IMG/VR virus record: IMGVR_UViG_3300025117_000228
Location: 1 to 22,741 of that record
Direction: 5' to 3' (one strand)
DNA from: a virus
DNA length: 22,741 nt
The notes beneath the pieces are model-generated. The model saw only the letters and a list, made by a program, of their open reading frames with translations. It did no database searches and was not told the DNA's origin. The position numbers and the translations under genes were made by a program. This document shows, in pieces, positions 20,207 to 22,741 of this stretch (within the stretch, counting starts at the first letter, position 1; each line of letters opens with the position of its first letter).

Positions 20207-22084
20207 ATGCCTAATTATAATGATTTTCCTCCAGGGTCGTTTGCAAATATTGATACGAGTAGAGTTGTTACTCCTTTTACCGCGATTAATAGTATTACTC
20301 CTTGCTTTTATGTAACTTGTGAATGGGGTCCTACTCTTACTCCGACTCTTGTTACTCCAGACTTCTCTTCGTTTGAGAAGCAGTTCGGTACTTACAAGAG
20401 TGGATTAAATGGTGCTTATCAGGTAAACAACTTCTTTGAAGAAGGCGGACGTGCTTGCTATGTTTACCGATTAGCCCAGATGGATGTGAATCTACAATAT
20501 GTAGATGCTACTAAGGCTTCTGTAACTATCCCAGGTCTTGATCTTGATGGTGCTTATGGCTACGGACCACAAGTAGGTTTGGTTGTTTGGGCTAAATATT
20601 ATGGATTGCTTGGTAATGATCTTAAAGTAACTTTTACCAAAAACTCTGAACGACCGAGTTTTGGTACTGGACTAGACCTTGCTGCTAATGCAGTAGCCGG
20701 CAATGCTTACATTGATGTGTTAGGTCTATATGGCTTTAAAGCTGATATGGTGCTTCGTATACACGAAGGAACCAAGGACGAATGGGTTTCAGTACAGGCT
20801 GTAGAAACTATTGTAAGTGGTGGAACCACAACTTATCGGGTGCATCTAAATGATGATTTGATTCAAAGTTTTGCTGCTGCAACAACTACAGTCGAATCCA
20901 TGGAATTTGATGTTCTTGTTTACGTAAAGAACAAGTTGGTTGAATCCTTCTCTAAGTTGTCTGTAAATGCTGACGCTAATAACTACTTCGCCACCGTAAT
21001 CGACAATGAATATGAAGGGTCAAATTATATTACTATAGTTCCGGGTTCTGGAGCTACTACATTCTCTGCTATGTTCCCGGATGATATTGTCAAAGCGTTG
21101 CTTGCTGGGGCTACTACAGAATTAAATGCTAATAATTATGTTGCTGATACTGAAGTAATCGGCGTCAAGGGATTCAAAACTGGTTTATATGCAATGGACG
21201 ATTTCCGTTGGCTTATTAGCAAACTTTGTATTCCAGATGGTAACACCAATATCTATCGTAAGGCTCAGGTATATTGTGACAATCGACAAGACATGGGGTT
21301 ATCTTTAGCAGTTCCGAATGCAGATGTGCCGGCAGGATTTACTACAATTGCTGCTTACACCACTGCTGCTAGTTGGCGACAAAAGTTTGGTGCATCTTCG
21401 TTGTTTGTTGACGGCCCATTGTGGGCGGATATTGAAATCTATGATCCAATTGGCAAGGGTAAAAATCCTCGTAAGTGGATCGATCCAACTGGCGCTGTTT
21501 TGGGAATGAACGCTCGTATTGCAACCCTGCCATTTAATATTGACGGTGGTATCCATGCTTGCCCGGCAGGGTTTGACGACAACTTTGGTTATCTCCGTAC
21601 TGCTTACGATGTGAAGTACAAGACTTCCCCTGATGAACACACTTACCTTAACAATGCTGGGGTAAATGCAATTATCAAGAGCGGCGCTAAAGTGTATGTC
21701 CGTGGTTGCCGTACTACTTCCGCAGACGAAAGGTTCCGCTTCATTGGTAATACCAACTTGCTGATTAGTATCAAGAATACTTTTGAGCAATCTTCTGAAT
21801 ATGCTGTGTTCCGTGGTAATAATAAACGACGTTGGAACGCTCTTGTCAAAGCTGGCGAAGATTATCTTAAGGGACTTTTTGATGATGGCCAACTTGGTGG
21901 GGCTAACTATGACGAAGCTTTCACCATTAAAATGGGAGTAGACCAAAACACTATGACTCTTGCAGATGTTCAGAAGGGGCTAGAACTAGGGCAAGTAGCA
22001 GTACTTCTCCCTGGCGTAGCCGAAAAGATATTCTGGAATATCAACGTAATTGATCCAAACCAGATTGGTTTGTCAATCGTTTAA
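20207..22084 (+). CDS. Contractile tail sheath protein
   Basis: A 625-residue sheath subunit; its helical polymer contracts to drive the tube through the host envelope. The N-terminal block (SRVVTPFTAINSITPCFYV, then FSSFEKQFG and AYQVNNFFEEGGRACYVYR, residues about 18-86) and the C-terminal block (CPAGFDDNFGYLRTAYD; GNTNLLISIKNTFEQSSEYAVF; the EKIFWNINV strand) have the order expected for phage sheaths, with an inserted variable beta-rich region between (about 150-300). TAGGGAATT precedes ATG 20207. It is followed 14 nt later by the tube gene, the usual pairing. Confidence 0.88.
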   Translation: MPNYNDFPPGSFANIDTSRVVTPFTAINSITPCFYVTCEWGPTLTPTLVTPDFSSFEKQFGTYKSGLNGAYQVNNFFEEGGRACYVYRLAQMDVNLQYVDATKASVTIPGLDLDGAYGYGPQVGLVVWAKYYGLLGNDLKVTFTKNSERPSFGTGLDLAANAVAGNAYIDVLGLYGFKADMVLRIHEGTKDEWVSVQAVETIVSGGTTTYRVHLNDDLIQSFAAATTTVESMEFDVLVYVKNKLVESFSKLSVNADANNYFATVIDNEYEGSNYITIVPGSGATTFSAMFPDDIVKALLAGATTELNANNYVADTEVIGVKGFKTGLYAMDDFRWLISKLCIPDGNTNIYRKAQVYCDNRQDMGLSLAVPNADVPAGFTTIAAYTTAASWRQKFGASSLFVDGPLWADIEIYDPIGKGKNPRKWIDPTGAVLGMNARIATLPFNIDGGIHACPAGFDDNFGYLRTAYDVKYKTSPDEHTYLNNAGVNAIIKSGAKVYVRGCRTTSADERFRFIGNTNLLISIKNTFEQSSEYAVFRGNNKRRWNALVKAGEDYLKGLFDDGQLGGANYDEAFTIKMGVDQNTMTLADVQKGLELGQVAVLLPGVAEKIFWNINVIDPNQIGLSIV

Positions 22085-22098
22085 TAAGGAGTAAATAG

Positions 22099-22629
22099 AT
22101 GCCTCTTAATGCAGATTTTGTCGCTAAAGAAAAATTAATCAATTCTGGATTTATTGTGACATTCAACATCCCAGCATACCCTGACACTATTCAGGTCGGT
22201 ATGTCCAAGATTACCGGACTCAACAGTAAATCACAAATCATTGAATATCGTGAAGGTGATGAGATTGAGATCAATCACAAGTTTCGTGGTAATGCAGTAT
22301 TTGACAACGTGTCTATGGAACGAGCTGTTCCACGAAAAGGGGTATTAAATGCTGGCTTTTTCAAAAAGTGGAAAGAAGACAGTAACCGTTTTACAAACAT
22401 AAAACATGGCGGAAACCCGAACAGCGCCATTGTACCGGCTCAGTATCGCGGGACGGCAATAGTAGAAGTGCTTGATGTAGATCGTGCAAATTTAGCATAT
22501 GAATTTGAATTGCCTAATGTTTGGCCAGCAGAAGTATCTTGGAGTGATCTTGAAGGTGCTGGCGGTGCATTATTTACAGAAACAATTTTATTTGCTACCG
22601 AAGCAGTATTTGCTACTTTGTCAAAATAA
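22099..22629 (+). CDS. Tail tube protein (gp19-like)
   Basis: A 176-residue subunit of the inner tail tube. The FIVTFNIPAYPDT strand, SKITGLNSKSQIIEYREGDE (residues about 36-55) and the NVSMERAVPRKGVLNAGFFKKW block (about 74-95) match the T4 gp19-type tube fold (strand, 'sGL...v..y.eG', 'v.L.rg'). Length agrees with the family. AAGGAG lies 8 nt before ATG 22099. Rings of this protein stack inside the sheath encoded just upstream. Confidence 0.85.
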   Translation: MPLNADFVAKEKLINSGFIVTFNIPAYPDTIQVGMSKITGLNSKSQIIEYREGDEIEINHKFRGNAVFDNVSMERAVPRKGVLNAGFFKKWKEDSNRFTNIKHGGNPNSAIVPAQYRGTAIVEVLDVDRANLAYEFELPNVWPAEVSWSDLEGAGGALFTETILFATEAVFATLSK

Positions 22630-22630
22630 C

Positions 22631-22644
22631 AATTACTGATAATT
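22631..22644 (+). promoter_or_regulatory. Conserved leader stem-loop, copy 2
   Basis: AATTA (22631-22635), loop CTGA, TAATT (22640-22644), then ACGGAGA before ATG 22662. It repeats the leader at 15734-15747 with a changed first loop base and an intact stem. Confidence 0.45.
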
Positions 22645-22661
22645 ATTAACGGAGATTTTCC

Positions 22662-22741
22662 ATGGCTAAAGAAATTGACCTGTTCTTTGGAATTACACTT
22701 AATGGTACGCGATTCAAAAAGGTAATTGTAGATGGTATGAT
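22662..22741 (+). CDS. Probable tail protein, N-terminal fragment
   Basis: Only the first 26 codons are present: MAKEIDLFFG, then ITLNGTRFKKVIVDG. CGGAG stands upstream, so the start is good. By position after the tube gene it could be a tail-assembly or second tube-like protein; the fragment is too short to classify. Confidence 0.6.
   Translation, partial: MAKEIDLFFGITLNGTRFKKVIVDGM

Noticed and set aside
21305-21946. 213-residue leftward open frame
   Set aside because: Shadow of the tail sheath gene; composition is that of an antisense frame.
1-22741. CRISPR array, insertion sequence, attachment site
   Set aside because: No evenly spaced direct repeats, transposase or integrase seen anywhere in the window.

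Overview
The window is a piece of a contractile-tailed (myovirus) bacteriophage genome. A late structural module reads rightwards: large terminase, portal, scaffold, N4-gp56-type major capsid protein, neck and tail-completion proteins, tail sheath and tail tube. Nothing in the sequence names the host. Strong Shine-Dalgarno sites and sigma70-like boxes (one exact TTGACA/TATAAT pair) show only that ordinary bacterial RNA polymerase and ribosomes are used.

Layout. Positions 1-10055 hold about 22 tightly packed leftward genes, mostly small and of unknown function. They include a P-loop kinase cut by the left edge, a DHH-family phosphoesterase, a DUF932-like protein and a dCMP/cytidine-deaminase-like protein. 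Many are Cys-rich; three carry a Lar (restriction-alleviation)-like zinc ribbon. The block is interrupted at about 1951-2328 by some 380 nt without a convincing gene but dense in perfect inverted repeats, several mutually exclusive, which is the best candidate for an undescribed element (structured RNA or leader switch). Two nearly identical promoters (2706-2734 and 10073-10101) drive leftward transcription.

Positions 10056-10204 are a divergent control region: back-to-back promoters share an A/T-rich palindrome. Four small rightward genes (10205-11542) follow and end at a strong intrinsic terminator (11572-11598). An exact-consensus promoter (11539-11568) abuts and overlaps that terminator, so the early unit ends and the terminase unit begins at one point.

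Positions 11627-22741 are the morphogenesis genes. The large terminase is split by a 140-residue mini-intein placed inside its Walker A motif, so splicing is needed to rebuild the ATPase site. Portal, scaffold and capsid protein build the procapsid. Four overlapping genes (17726-20200) probably make the connector and tail terminator, the first with an added fibronectin-III-like domain. Sheath and tube genes follow, and a last gene runs off the right edge. A short stem-loop plus Shine-Dalgarno leader recurs before the scaffold gene and before this last gene.

Functions were assigned by reading motifs and overall resemblance; no database search was run. Start sites were revised where a ribosome-binding site or an overlap with the neighbouring gene favoured an internal codon.
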